Shown here: in pieces, positions 7,774-15,903 of the stretch | How the letters are laid out: each line of letters opens with the position of its first letter | Position numbering within the stretch: the first letter of the stretch is position 1 | Assembly: GCA_964460345.1 (NCBI GenBank) | Contig: CAYWRO010000024.1 | Span: 1-49,205 of the forward strand | From: CAYWRO01 sp964460345 | GTDB lineage: Bacteria > Planctomycetota > Phycisphaerae > Phycisphaerales > UBA1924 | Direction: 5' to 3' | Length of the DNA stretch: 49,205 nt | Translations under genes and position numbers: made by a program | The notes under the pieces: model-generated | Seen by the model: the letters and a program-made list of their open reading frames with translations, nothing else | The model's database searches: none | Told to the model about the DNA's origin: nothing

Positions 7774-8427
7774 GTGCTGCAACTTGAAACACTTCAGGAG
7801 AGCCAGGACGGCACTCTGCCCCAGTCGCCCGGAGCAAAGGTCTACGTCGTTGACGATGACGATGCGATGCGCGATTCGCTGGAAGCGCTGTTCCACTCGG
7901 CAGGCATCGATGCGGTTGCCTATCCGACAGTGGAGGCTTTCCTGTCCCACTGGGACCCGGCGGAGTGCGCCTGCCTTGTGCTTGATGTGAAGATGCCCGG
8001 CAAGGGCGGCATGGCGCTGCAGGAGCACCTCCGCGCCAGCGGCTGGCACGTGCCGATCATCTTCGTCACCGGGTTCGGCGAGATCCCCATGGCGGTGAGG
8101 GCCATGCAGGCGGGCGCGCTCGACTTCCTGGAGAAGCCGGTCAACGAGGACCAACTCCTTCAGCGAGTCCGGGCCGCCATGCGCCACGCGGGCAACGGCA
8201 ACGGCACGCTGCTCGGCATGCGGGCACGCATCGAGCGCCTCACGGATCGCGAGCGCGAAGTGCTCGACATGGTGCTCGCCGGCAACTCAACCCGTGAAAT
8301 CGCGGATCAGTTCTTCCGGAGCGAGAAGACCATCGAGTTCCACCGCCGCAACATCATGAAGAAGCTCGGCGTTCAGAACGTGGTCGAGCTCGTGCGCGCG
8401 GTGACTGCGGCGTCCGTCGGGCCGTGA
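7774..8427 (+). CDS. FixJ/NarL-type response regulator, orphan
   Basis: The protein has 217 residues from a GTG at 7774; the frame stays open to a TTG at 7684, so the start is uncertain. The receiver domain shows the acidic cluster VVDDDD, phospho-acceptor Asp71 (LVLDVKMPG), the switch Thr in IIFVTGFG, and the LEKPV lysine. A LuxR-type helix-turn-helix follows (LTDREREVLDMVLAGNSTRE... KTIEFHRRNIMKKLGV). The FDVL..., TGFGEIPMAV and FLEKPV signatures are those of FixJ/TodT regulators, which activate transcription when phosphorylated by a PAS-type histidine kinase. No kinase gene adjoins. The only kinase in the window (44506-45468) is NtrB-like and distant. Confidence 0.9.
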   Translation: MLQLETLQESQDGTLPQSPGAKVYVVDDDDAMRDSLEALFHSAGIDAVAYPTVEAFLSHWDPAECACLVLDVKMPGKGGMALQEHLRASGWHVPIIFVTGFGEIPMAVRAMQAGALDFLEKPVNEDQLLQRVRAAMRHAGNGNGTLLGMRARIERLTDREREVLDMVLAGNSTREIADQFFRSEKTIEFHRRNIMKKLGVQNVVELVRAVTAASVGP

Positions 8428-8432
8428 GCACG

Positions 8433-8457
8433 CGGCGTCCCGATCACGGGCACGCCG
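8433..8457. terminator. Possible shared hairpin between convergent genes
   Basis: CGGCGTCCCG (8433-8442) pairs with CGGGCACGCCG (8447-8457) with one bulged base and an ATCA loop. It sits between the convergent regulator and FG-GAP genes and overlaps the latter's stop. No T-tract follows on either strand, so it is only a weak terminator candidate. Confidence 0.3.
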
Positions 8458-9943
8458 AGCCGGCACTGGCTGGGAACCAGCAGTCCAGGAAGAAGAGCAG
8501 GTCGAAGACATCGACGCCGATCACGCCGTCCAGGTCCGCCGCGGCGGAGAAGGCGAACCAGTCGTCGAGGTACGCCAGAAGGTCAAAGACATCCACGCCG
8601 GCGACGTTGTCTGTTTCGCAGACGCATGCCGGGGCCTGGCATGTATCCGGTACGCCGTCGTTGTCGGCGTCTGACTCGACGCCGGAAGCGATGTCGCACT
8701 CATCCGGCACGCCGTTTCCATTGCAATCCTCCCCTGCCAACACGAATGCGTAAACGCGGCCGGCGTTCTCATCAATCCCGTCGCTGAAGATCGCGCCGGC
8801 AACAGCCCGGCCCTGGCTGGCGGCAACGCTTGCGCCGAAGAAATCGTCCGCGGCGGCATCGCTGGCCATCAGCTTCGTGAACTCGGTCCAACTCCCTTCA
8901 GTGCGGGTGAAAGCGTACGCCGCGCCGGCCCGGTTCGCGGCTTCGTCCTCGCCGCGTGCGCCGATGATCGCAAGCTCGCCGCTCAGGGCCACCGCGCCGC
9001 CGAAGTTGTCGAGGGCCTGGCCGTCCCCGGCCGTGATGATCTGTTCCTCAAGCCATGCCGTCCCATCGTGGCGGAAAAGGTAAGCCGATCCGCTGTCCGC
9101 CTCGGCCCCATCCGCCGCCGGCGCACCGATCAGAACGGCATTCCCGCTCAGCGAGACGCTCTGGCCGAAGAAGCTGGTCGCGGCGGCGTCGCTTGCTACC
9201 AGCTTGGTAGTAAACGACCAGGTCGTGCCAGCGCGATCGAAGACGTACGCCGCTCCGGCATCCAACGCGGCGCCGTCATCAAGGTTGGCGCCGACGATGG
9301 TGGTTTCGCCGTCGATTGCCACGGACCAGCCGAACTGTGCACCGGCGGCCCCGTCCGGGGCAAGCAGCTTCTGCTGGAGCGTCCAGACGGGAGATTCGCC
9401 TGTGCGGTTGAAGACATAGGCGGACCCGGAGGCGGAGCCGGCGTCATCATCTCCGTACGCCCCGACGACGATCGCGTCGCCGCTGATCGCAACGGCGTGG
9501 CCGAAAAAGTCCTGACCGGCTCCGTCAGGGGCGCTCAGCGTCTGTCGATACTGCCAGGCCGCGCCGTCAAACTCGAAAACGACGGCGACGCCCGTTCCCG
9601 CAGCCGCCCCCATCGCGTTTGGCGCGCCGATGACAATCACACTCCCGTCGGTCGCCACGGACGTTCCGAGTGAGTCCAGTGACCCGCCGGCGCCCGTCAG
9701 GCGGCCTTCCTGGGCCCAGGCGGCTCCTGTGAGCCGGAAGACATACGCGGCGCCAGCGCCGCCTTCAGCGCCCGGTGAACCGACGACCATCAGGTCGCCA
9801 CTGAGAGCCGTTGCAGCCCCGAACGAATCGAAGTTGACCGTTTCGAGACCTGAGATTTGGGCGGTCTCGCAGTGCCCTGCGGCCCACGATGTCACGGCCG
9901 CGACAATACCAACTGCAAGCCCGGTGACCCGACTGCGACGCAT
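8444..9943 (-). CDS. Exported FG-GAP repeat protein with dockerin-like C-terminus
   Basis: The protein has 499 residues from the ATG at 9943, which is preceded by GGAAAGGA; a TTG ten codons upstream is less likely. An N-terminal signal peptide is present (MRRSRVTGLAVGIVAAVTSW...). About seven FG-GAP-type blades follow, recognisable by repeated DxFGxxVAxSGD...VGA...GAAYVF units, giving a beta-propeller like integrin alpha. Near the C-terminus, DCNGNGVPDECD and DADNDGVPDTC are calcium-binding loops of the thrombospondin-3 kind. Two copies of VDVFDLLxxLDxWF follow, with ADLDG between them, a pattern common at the ends of planctomycete exported proteins and resembling dockerin F-hands. A cell-surface or extracellular adhesion/structural role is inferred. 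There is no PEP-CTERM tail. Confidence 0.85.
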   Translation of the reverse strand: MRRSRVTGLAVGIVAAVTSWAAGHCETAQISGLETVNFDSFGAATALSGDLMVVGSPGAEGGAGAAYVFRLTGAAWAQEGRLTGAGGSLDSLGTSVATDGSVIVIGAPNAMGAAAGTGVAVVFEFDGAAWQYRQTLSAPDGAGQDFFGHAVAISGDAIVVGAYGDDDAGSASGSAYVFNRTGESPVWTLQQKLLAPDGAAGAQFGWSVAIDGETTIVGANLDDGAALDAGAAYVFDRAGTTWSFTTKLVASDAAATSFFGQSVSLSGNAVLIGAPAADGAEADSGSAYLFRHDGTAWLEEQIITAGDGQALDNFGGAVALSGELAIIGARGEDEAANRAGAAYAFTRTEGSWTEFTKLMASDAAADDFFGASVAASQGRAVAGAIFSDGIDENAGRVYAFVLAGEDCNGNGVPDECDIASGVESDADNDGVPDTCQAPACVCETDNVAGVDVFDLLAYLDDWFAFSAAADLDGVIGVDVFDLLFFLDCWFPASAGSACP

Positions 9944-10075
9944 GGCGTTCCTTTCCGTCTCGGTGTGGGCCAAGTGTACCTCGCGCCGTGTCGATCGCCA
10001 TGCAGCCGCGGCGGATGAAAGAGAAGATGGAGAAGCTGGAATGAGTGCGCCAGCCGGGTTCCCAAGTTGGTCCCA

Positions 10076-10948
10076 TCAGCAGGCTGCAACGGCCTCGCGC
10101 ACCGGCCGCGGCGGGTGACGGGTCCAGGTCTGCAGCAGGGTTGTGTCAAGGGAGACGTCCGCGGGACGCGAGGGCCACGGCCGGGCCTCCGCGTGTGTGG
10201 ATGGTCGGATGAGCATCGGATCAAGCCCCGCGGCGGTAGCCAGGGAATACCCCAGGTCGTACCTGGACAGGCGGTCCGGCCCCCCGAGGTGCATTACGGG
10301 CGGAGGTCGGTCGGCGAGGCCGACTTCGACAATCAGCCGCGCGGCGTCGTCGACGTGGATGGGGCTGCGGAACTCATCGGTGAAGAGCCTTGGCGAGCCG
10401 CCGTCGCGAAGGGTGTGCAGGACCTGGTCAGAAGCCGACCGACGATCGGAAGTGCCGGGCCCAATGATCAGTCCGAGACGAAGGATGACGGCGGTTGGAA
10501 GCGCTCGCTGGACACCGATCTCCGCCTCAACCTTGGTCTTGCCATAGACGTTGACTGGCCCAAATGGGGCGGTTTCTGCATAACGGGAACCGCTTCCATC
10601 AAAAACCTGGTCTGTCGAAATCAAAACAAGGGAAGACCCTAGGTTGGCCGCCGACGCGGCAATCTGAACGCTTGCGGTCGTGTTGCAGGCGAGCGCGAGC
10701 TCGGGCTCACGCTCGCAGGCTGCGGTGTCTGCGATGGCCGCGGCGTGGATGATGATGTCCGGGCGTGCAATGTTCAGAACCACTGAAATAGCAGAGGTTT
10801 CCAGCAGATCGAGGTGAAGGTGCGATGTCGACTGCGGCGGCCGTGTGCGCCCGGCTGTCGTGATGAGTAACTGCGGAACTTGCTGAAGATGGGAGAGGAT
10901 GCGGCGTCCGAGAAAGCCGGCGGCGCCGGTCAGCAGGAGCTTGCGCAT
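10076..10948 (-). CDS. RmlD-like NAD(P)-dependent sugar reductase/epimerase
   Basis: The protein has 290 residues from the ATG at 10948 (MRKLLLTGAAGFLGRR); the frame extends 16 codons further but without family similarity. The Rossmann motif GAAGFLG is at residues 8-14, an IIHAAAIADTAACE segment is typical of RmlD, and the catalytic-type Ser/Thr (LISTDQVFDG) with YGKTK (Tyr-x-x-x-Lys dyad) follow. The family reduces dTDP-4-keto-rhamnose or acts on related nucleotide sugars. It is divergent from the polysaccharide operon, which starts 219 bases away, so a supply role for that polymer is plausible. No rmlA, rmlB or rmlC lies nearby, and the exact substrate is open. Confidence 0.82.
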   Translation of the reverse strand: MRKLLLTGAAGFLGRRILSHLQQVPQLLITTAGRTRPPQSTSHLHLDLLETSAISVVLNIARPDIIIHAAAIADTAACEREPELALACNTTASVQIAASAANLGSSLVLISTDQVFDGSGSRYAETAPFGPVNVYGKTKVEAEIGVQRALPTAVILRLGLIIGPGTSDRRSASDQVLHTLRDGGSPRLFTDEFRSPIHVDDAARLIVEVGLADRPPPVMHLGGPDRLSRYDLGYSLATAAGLDPMLIRPSTHAEARPWPSRPADVSLDTTLLQTWTRHPPRPVREAVAAC

Positions 10949-11115
10949 GGCTCGTCCGATAAGCAAACGGCGCAGCCAGCCATCAACGGCGGGCATTTGC
11001 GCACCTTCATCTTGTCCCCCGTTGTGCGATCAGATAATCTGTAGGCGGCCGTGAGAACCGGGGGTTGGCCGGTGTCAAACCGCGGGGACACGGCTTGCCA
11101 GGAGAAGGTGCCGGG

Positions 11116-11132
11116 AGAAGCCGTGAGCTTCT
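11116..11132 (+). promoter_or_regulatory. Small hairpin in leader of NusG-like gene
   Basis: AGAAGC and GCTTCT form a 6-bp stem with a CGTGA loop, 35 bases before the antiterminator gene. Specialised NusG paralogues of the LoaP type are known to act through a leader hairpin, so this is a candidate site. The stem is short and may be fortuitous. I see no convincing -35/-10 pair in 10949-11167. Confidence 0.22.
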
Positions 11133-11167
11133 GATTCGGATTCTGTTGTGTGATTTGAGGAAGGTCG

Positions 11168-11722
11168 ATGCGGATGGAAGCGCCACAATTGACAAGGCGC
11201 CCGCGCCCGGCCGCGCCCAGCGTGTCTGCTCGTGGCGGGCGGCGCTGGCACGTGCTCCATACACGCAGCCGTCAGGAGAAGGCGCTGGCGGAGGTGCTGT
11301 CGACGGCGGGGATTCCGCATTACCTTCCGCTGGTTCGAAGCGTTCGGTTCTACGGACATCGCAGACGGGTGACGGAGTCGCCGTTGTTCCCGGGGTACGT
11401 GTTCCTCAACGGGGAGGAAGAGGAGACGTGGTTCGCGATCGGCACGCGGCGTGTCGCCTGTGTCATCGACGTTCCGGACCAGGGCGAACTCGAGCGCGAC
11501 CTGGCGAACGTGCGGCTGGCGCTTGGCGGGGGGAGGGTCGGCGAGGCGTTCGCGTACCTGCGTGAGGGACGGCCGGTGCGTGTGGTTCGGGGCCCTTTTG
11601 CGGGGTTGGAGGGGGTGGTCGATGAACGGCTCGGCGACGATCGGATCGTGCTGGGCGTGCGGGCGCTTGGTCAGGCCACGAGCCTTGAGATCGATGCGAG
11701 CCTGCTTGAGCCGCTCGACTGA
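11168..11722 (+). CDS. NusG-like specialised antiterminator (RfaH/UpxY/LoaP class)
   Basis: The protein has 184 residues. After a 25-residue basic tail, a NusG N-terminal domain begins at RRWHVLHTRSRQEKALAEVL and continues through PLFPGYVFLN, followed by VACVIDVP. A C-terminal KOW module is seen in REGRPVRVVRGPFAGLEGVV. GAGGAAGG lies just upstream of the ATG. The core nusG gene normally sits beside rplK, whereas this copy heads a polysaccharide operon, as RfaH-type paralogues do. It is therefore inferred to bind RNA polymerase and let it read through the long operon that follows (to 24395). The target DNA or RNA element has not been identified. Confidence 0.87.
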   Translation: MRMEAPQLTRRPRPAAPSVSARGGRRWHVLHTRSRQEKALAEVLSTAGIPHYLPLVRSVRFYGHRRRVTESPLFPGYVFLNGEEEETWFAIGTRRVACVIDVPDQGELERDLANVRLALGGGRVGEAFAYLREGRPVRVVRGPFAGLEGVVDERLGDDRIVLGVRALGQATSLEIDASLLEPLD

Positions 11723-11837
11723 GGGTGCGGCGGGTGATGGAGCGACTCCCGCCCGTGACAGATCGTGTTGGGCAGGCCGGGGCGCAAGCGGGCGCACCTG
11801 GTTGACGATTGCGCGAAGAGGTATCGCGAGGAATCTG

Positions 11838-12308
11838 ATGAGTACGTCAAAACGCATCCTTGCGGTAGCATCCGGCGGGGGACATTGGGTGCAGTTACTA
11901 CGGCTTCGCCCGGCATTCGAAGGCCATCATGTGACATATGTGACGGTCAGGGATTCCTACCGCGACGACATCCCCGGTGAGCGGCTTCGCGTTGTCGCTG
12001 ATGCAACGCGGTGGAGCCGTATCGGACTGGTGAAGCTGGCCATGGGCATGCTCTGGATAGTCCTCACCGAACGTCCTGATGTCGTGATCACGACGGGCGC
12101 AGCGCCGGGGTACTTCGCCATCCGATTTGCGAGGCTGCTCGGGGCAAGGACACTCTGGATGGACAGCATCGCCAACGTTGAGCAACTTTCGATGACGGGC
12201 CAACTGGTTTCCCGTCACGCCCACGTCCGGCTGACTCAATGGTCACATCTGGCGGCCCCTGCGGGCAAGGGTGAATCCGAGGTCCAGTATGCAGGGGCCG
12301 TTCTGTGA
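11838..12308 (+). CDS. Alg14/PssD-like glycosyltransferase membrane subunit
   Basis: The protein has 156 residues. It begins STSKRILAVASGGGHWVQLLRL, the glycine-rich start typical of Alg14/PssD proteins. It also has a hydrophobic stretch (LVKLAMGMLWIVL) and the PDVVITTGAAPGYFAIRFARLLG motif. In known systems this subunit anchors and activates the catalytic Alg13/PssE partner, and the pair transfers a sugar from a UDP-sugar to a lipid-linked acceptor at the inner face of the membrane. The next gene is exactly that partner and overlaps it by 4 bases (GTGA). The start at 11838 has GCGAGG upstream. The sugar transferred cannot be read from sequence. Confidence 0.85.
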   Translation: MSTSKRILAVASGGGHWVQLLRLRPAFEGHHVTYVTVRDSYRDDIPGERLRVVADATRWSRIGLVKLAMGMLWIVLTERPDVVITTGAAPGYFAIRFARLLGARTLWMDSIANVEQLSMTGQLVSRHAHVRLTQWSHLAAPAGKGESEVQYAGAVL

Positions 12309-12823
12309 TCTTTGTGACGGTTGGAGCGCAGATGCCGTTTGACCGGCTGGTCCGCACGGTGGACCAGTGGGCGGCGCGTGCCGGCCGCGGCGATGTCTTT
12401 GCGCAGATCGGGCCGACGGAGTGGCGTCCCTCGCACGTGGCCTGGAAGCAGTTTCTGGAGCCTGCGGCCTTCCGGGCCCAACTGGCGGAGGCCTCGGTGA
12501 TCGTGGCTCACGCGGGGATGGGGTCGATTATCACGGCGCTTGAAGCTGGGAAGCCCATTCTGGTGATGCCTCGTCGGGGAGATTTGAGGGAGACTCGGAA
12601 CGATCATCAGGTTGCAACGGCTCTGCGGTTCCGTGAGCTCGGCAGAATCGCCGTGGCCATGGACGAAGCCGAACTGCACGTCAAACTGGATGAGCTCAAC
12701 GCGCTTTCGCCGGGGCAGCGCCTCGGGGCATCGGCCTCGCCGGAACTGATCCGGCGCGTCCGCGCGTTCATCGATGGAGATGTTGAGAGGGAGTCTCAAC
12801 AGACGGAGGGATTGCTCGCGTGA
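12305..12823 (+). CDS. Alg13/PssE-like glycosyltransferase catalytic subunit
   Basis: The protein has 172 residues from a GTG at 12305 overlapping the upstream stop. It opens MIFVTVGAQMPFDRLVRTVD, the hallmark start of PssE/Alg13, and contains VIVAHAGMGSIITALEAGKP, the nucleotide-sugar binding GT28-type C-terminal motif, then PRRGDLRETRNDHQ. It is expected to form a heterodimer with the Alg14-like subunit encoded just upstream and to add the second sugar of the repeat unit after the priming transferase encoded at 18786-20228. It ends in a 4-bp GTGA overlap with the next gene. Confidence 0.86.
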   Translation: MIFVTVGAQMPFDRLVRTVDQWAARAGRGDVFAQIGPTEWRPSHVAWKQFLEPAAFRAQLAEASVIVAHAGMGSIITALEAGKPILVMPRRGDLRETRNDHQVATALRFRELGRIAVAMDEAELHVKLDELNALSPGQRLGASASPELIRRVRAFIDGDVERESQQTEGLLA

Positions 12824-14076
12824 CCACGGTTCTCACAGCCCCGCCCCATCGTCCGACGCAGCCGCCGCAGCGGCCTGCGATGCTGCGCGATGTGTGCGGC
12901 GGGGTGATCTGCTTCGGCGGTGAGGACTACTGGTATCACAACCGCGGCCACTACGACATGCAGATGATGCGGGAGGCCAGCACCGGCCCCGGCGCCGTTC
13001 CGGTGCTGTACATCAACTCAATCGGGATGCGGCGGCCGCGCCTGGGCGAGGGCCGCATGTTCCTGACCCGCGTGCGGCGCAAACTCCGGAGCCTGCGGCG
13101 CGGGCGGGTTCACGTGCGCGAGAACTTCACCGTCTTTTCACCCGTCGTCGCGCCCGGACGTCTTGGACGGAAGCTCACAGGCTGGTCGCTGCCCTGGCAG
13201 GTCCGCCGGGCCGCTCGCAAGGCGGGGATCACGCGACCCCTGGTCTGGGTGGCCTGCCCACCGGCCGCCCCGGCGGTCGACCGGCTGTCCCCGGCCGTCG
13301 TCGTTTATCAGCGCACGGACCGCTTTGAGGCCTTCCCCGGCGTGGACCCGCAGGCGATCGCCGCGGCAGACCGCTTTATGAAGGAGCGGGCGGACGTCAC
13401 GCTCTTCTGCTCGCGGCTGCTCTACGAGGCGGAGCAGGACCAGTGCCGGCGTGCGGCGTACGTTGATCATGGTGTGGATTTCGATCGGTTCGAAGCCGCG
13501 GGCCGGGCGGCTGCGACGCAGGGGCTGGATGCGGTCGCGCCGGAGGAGATCCGGGCCATTCCGCGGCCGCGGATTGGGTTCATCGGGGGGATTGACAGCC
13601 ACACCTTCGATCCGCCGCTGCTGGTCGAGGTCGCGCGGCAGTTGCCGGATTTTCAGTTTGTCCTCGTGGGCGCCTGCTCGCTCCCGGCGGGCTGGACCGG
13701 GGGCGCCGCCAACGTTCATCTGCTCGGCCAGCGCCCCTATGAGGACGTGCCGGCGTGTATGGCGGCCTGCGACGTCCTGATCATGCCGTGGAACAGCGGG
13801 GAGTGGATCAAGGCCTGCAATCCCGTCAAACTGAAGGAGTACATGGCGGTCGGGCGACCCATCGTGACAACTCCGTTCGATGAACTGCGCCGTTATGAAG
13901 GGCTGGTCCGAACAGCCGCCGAGGCGGGCGAGTTCGCATCTGCCATCCGGGAGGCGGTTGAGCGGGGCGATGCCGCGGTGATCGACGCTGCCCGGCAGCG
14001 CGTGAGCGGCGAGACGTGGGCGGCGAAGGCGGCTTCGGTCGCCCGGATTCTGTCGGAGAAGGAGAGAGCCCAATGA
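12820..14076 (+). CDS. GT4-type glycosyltransferase
   Basis: The protein has 418 residues from an overlapping GTG. The N-terminal Rossmann half includes GGEDYWYHNRGHY and an unusual VVVYQRTDRFEAFPG segment. The C-terminal half has the GT-B pattern RIGFIGGIDSHTFDPPLL, FQFVLVGACSLP, VHLLGQRPYEDVPACMAACDVLIMPW and NPVKLKEYMAVGRPIVTT (the E of the usual EX7E is in KLKEYMAVGRP). It is soluble and probably membrane-associated. It is inferred to extend the lipid-linked oligosaccharide. It sits in the middle of the overlapping gene run, with a 4-bp ATGA junction to the following gene. Donor and acceptor are unknown. Confidence 0.85.
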   Translation: MTTVLTAPPHRPTQPPQRPAMLRDVCGGVICFGGEDYWYHNRGHYDMQMMREASTGPGAVPVLYINSIGMRRPRLGEGRMFLTRVRRKLRSLRRGRVHVRENFTVFSPVVAPGRLGRKLTGWSLPWQVRRAARKAGITRPLVWVACPPAAPAVDRLSPAVVVYQRTDRFEAFPGVDPQAIAAADRFMKERADVTLFCSRLLYEAEQDQCRRAAYVDHGVDFDRFEAAGRAAATQGLDAVAPEEIRAIPRPRIGFIGGIDSHTFDPPLLVEVARQLPDFQFVLVGACSLPAGWTGGAANVHLLGQRPYEDVPACMAACDVLIMPWNSGEWIKACNPVKLKEYMAVGRPIVTTPFDELRRYEGLVRTAAEAGEFASAIREAVERGDAAVIDAARQRVSGETWAAKAASVARILSEKERAQ

Positions 14077-15035
14077 GAGCCGAAGAGGTGACCGTCGCCG
14101 GAGCGATTCCGGCCGTGTCTCGGGCCGCGGCGGTCTCGGCATCGGTCGAGGCGCCCTGCCCCGCCCAGACGGGCGTGATCGACGGCGTTCTGCTGATGGC
14201 GGGGGGCCCGCGTCCATCGGAGTTGGCCGCCGCGTCCGGCCTTTCGACGCTCGATCTGTCCGTGGACGGCCGGCAGACGCTGCTGGAGGTGTGGTTGAGC
14301 CGCCTCGCGGACCTGAGCGACCGATGGGGGGAGAACGCCGGCGTTCGCGTGGTGTACTGTGCGCGGACGCCCCGGCCCGGGTCGCCGCGGTCGACGCCGC
14401 CAGTAGCTCTCACGATAGAGCAGGAGGAACATGAGTACCGCGGGGCCGCGGGGCTGGCGCGGGACGTGTTCGAGACGTTCCCCGCCGACGCCACGGTCCT
14501 GGTGATCGAGGCCGGCCGGTACGCTGCCTGCACGCTGAACGACCTGGTTGACCGGCACATGGCTTCCGGCGCGGATGTCACGGTGGGGATGAATCCCGAC
14601 TCGACTCCGGCAGGTGTCTTTCTGATCCGTCGCGCAGCGCTTGAACTGGCGTCGCGACGCGGTTTCATGGACATGAAGGAGCAGTGGCTGCGGGCGGCGC
14701 TCGCGGCGGACTTTGATGTGCGGGTCTTCCGCATGCCAGAGCCGGGGATCGTGCTGCTGCGGACGCGGGAGGACATCTGGCGTGCGGCGATTGGAGCGCC
14801 GGTCCGGCGCGTGATCCTGCACAACGTCGGGTTTACTCGGCCGCCGGGGGTGATTTCACCTGATGCCGTGGTGGCCGCGGACGCCCGCGTGGAGGAGTCG
14901 CTCATCATGGCGGGGGCCAGAGTGGGCGCAGGAGCCATTGTGGTTCGCTCGGTGCTGTGCCCTGGCGCGGTGGTCGAGCCGGGCCGACGTGTGATTGATG
15001 AGATTGTCAGCGGCGTTCATCGGGAGAATCGCTGA
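14073..15035 (+). CDS. Degenerate nucleotidyltransferase-like protein with hexapeptide repeats
   Basis: The protein has 320 residues from the ATG at 14073 (ATGA overlap). Residues 37-250 have the length and spacing of a sugar-1-phosphate nucleotidyltransferase (VLLMAGG..., then LDLSVDGRQTLLEVWLSRL, TVLVIEAGRYA, VTVGMNPDSTPAGVFLIRR). The catalytic signature, normally GxGTRLxPLT...PK, is replaced by GGPRPSELAAAS and has no matching lysine. The C-terminus (about 260-305) is a left-handed hexapeptide repeat (ISPDAVVAADARVEESLIM, ARVGAGAIVVRSVLCPGAVV), as in GlmU/GlgC relatives. The protein is likely regulatory or structural, or it uses an altered active site. I am confident in the architecture but not in any activity. 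Confidence 0.65.
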   Translation: MRAEEVTVAGAIPAVSRAAAVSASVEAPCPAQTGVIDGVLLMAGGPRPSELAAASGLSTLDLSVDGRQTLLEVWLSRLADLSDRWGENAGVRVVYCARTPRPGSPRSTPPVALTIEQEEHEYRGAAGLARDVFETFPADATVLVIEAGRYAACTLNDLVDRHMASGADVTVGMNPDSTPAGVFLIRRAALELASRRGFMDMKEQWLRAALAADFDVRVFRMPEPGIVLLRTREDIWRAAIGAPVRRVILHNVGFTRPPGVISPDAVVAADARVEESLIMAGARVGAGAIVVRSVLCPGAVVEPGRRVIDEIVSGVHRENR

Positions 15036-15036
15036 G

Positions 15037-15903
15037 ATGCTGTCGCTGCGACTGTGGACGAAACTTGACCTGATCGCGCTGGGCGCGGTGGCGGCTGTTG
15101 CGCTGCTGGCGACCTGGGCGGTGTGGTCCGAGGTGTTCGCCTTCGCGCTCTACAGCGAGGAGCAGTCGCACATTCTCCTGGCGGTGCCGGTTGCGGTGTG
15201 GCTGTTCTGGATCCGGCGCGGCCGGCTGCGTCTGTGCGCCCCGCAATGGTCCTGGTTCGGTCCGGTGCTGGTGGCGATTGGGTGGGGGGTGAGCGCCTTG
15301 GGGTTCGTGCGAGGGGTGGACATTTTCCGCCATGCTGGCGCGCTGATGATGGTGCTCGGAGCGCTGTTGAGCGTCGTGGGGTTTGGCGTCATGCTGCGGT
15401 TTCTGCCGGCGGTCGGCGCGCTGATTTTCCTGTTCCCCGTTCCCGGGCGGGTGCGCACGCCGGTGGCGCGCGAACTGCAGGAAGTCTCCGCCTTGGTGGC
15501 GGCCAACGGGATGGAGGCGCTCGGGTTTGAGGTGATGCGCTCGGGCAACGCGCTGATCATCAACAATGTCGAGGTCGCGGTCGCCGAGGCGTGCAACGGC
15601 ATGCGGATGGTGTCCGCGCTGGCGCTCGTCTCGTTTGCGTTCGTCTTCTCCGTGCCGATGCGGCAGAGCGTGCGGCTGTTCATCATCCTGTTGAGCCCGA
15701 TCGTGGCGCTGGCGGTGAATGTCCTGCGGCTGGTGCCGACGGTCCTGTTTTATGGGTATGCCGACATCAGCGTCGCGGAGGCGTTCCACGACCTGAGCGG
15801 CTGGGCGTCGCTGCTGGTCGCGCTAGGGCTGCTGGCGGCCACGCTCAAGGGGCTCCGCTGGCTCGAACTGCCGATTGCGCCGGTGGAGGTGCAGGACTCA
15901 TGA
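15037..15903 (+). CDS. Exosortase (EpsH/Xrt family) transpeptidase
   Basis: The protein is a 288-residue integral membrane protein with about eight hydrophobic helices. It carries the three conserved exosortase residues: Cys186 in VAEACNGMRM, Arg231 in NVLRLVPTVLFYGY and His251 in AFHDLSGWASL. The ATG at 15037 follows the previous stop by one base and has GGGAG upstream. The family cleaves C-terminal sorting signals (PEP-CTERM-like) and links proteins to the outside, generally together with extracellular polysaccharide genes, which is the context here. The EpsI partner follows with an ATGA overlap. No recognisable PEP-CTERM substrate is encoded in this window. The exosortase subclass was not determined. 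Confidence 0.93.
   Translation: MLSLRLWTKLDLIALGAVAAVALLATWAVWSEVFAFALYSEEQSHILLAVPVAVWLFWIRRGRLRLCAPQWSWFGPVLVAIGWGVSALGFVRGVDIFRHAGALMMVLGALLSVVGFGVMLRFLPAVGALIFLFPVPGRVRTPVARELQEVSALVAANGMEALGFEVMRSGNALIINNVEVAVAEACNGMRMVSALALVSFAFVFSVPMRQSVRLFIILLSPIVALAVNVLRLVPTVLFYGYADISVAEAFHDLSGWASLLVALGLLAATLKGLRWLELPIAPVEVQDS

Noticed and set aside
8444..8560. PEP-CTERM sorting signal on the FG-GAP protein
   Set aside because: The C-terminus is WFPASAGSACP without a PEP motif, a terminal hydrophobic helix or a basic tail.
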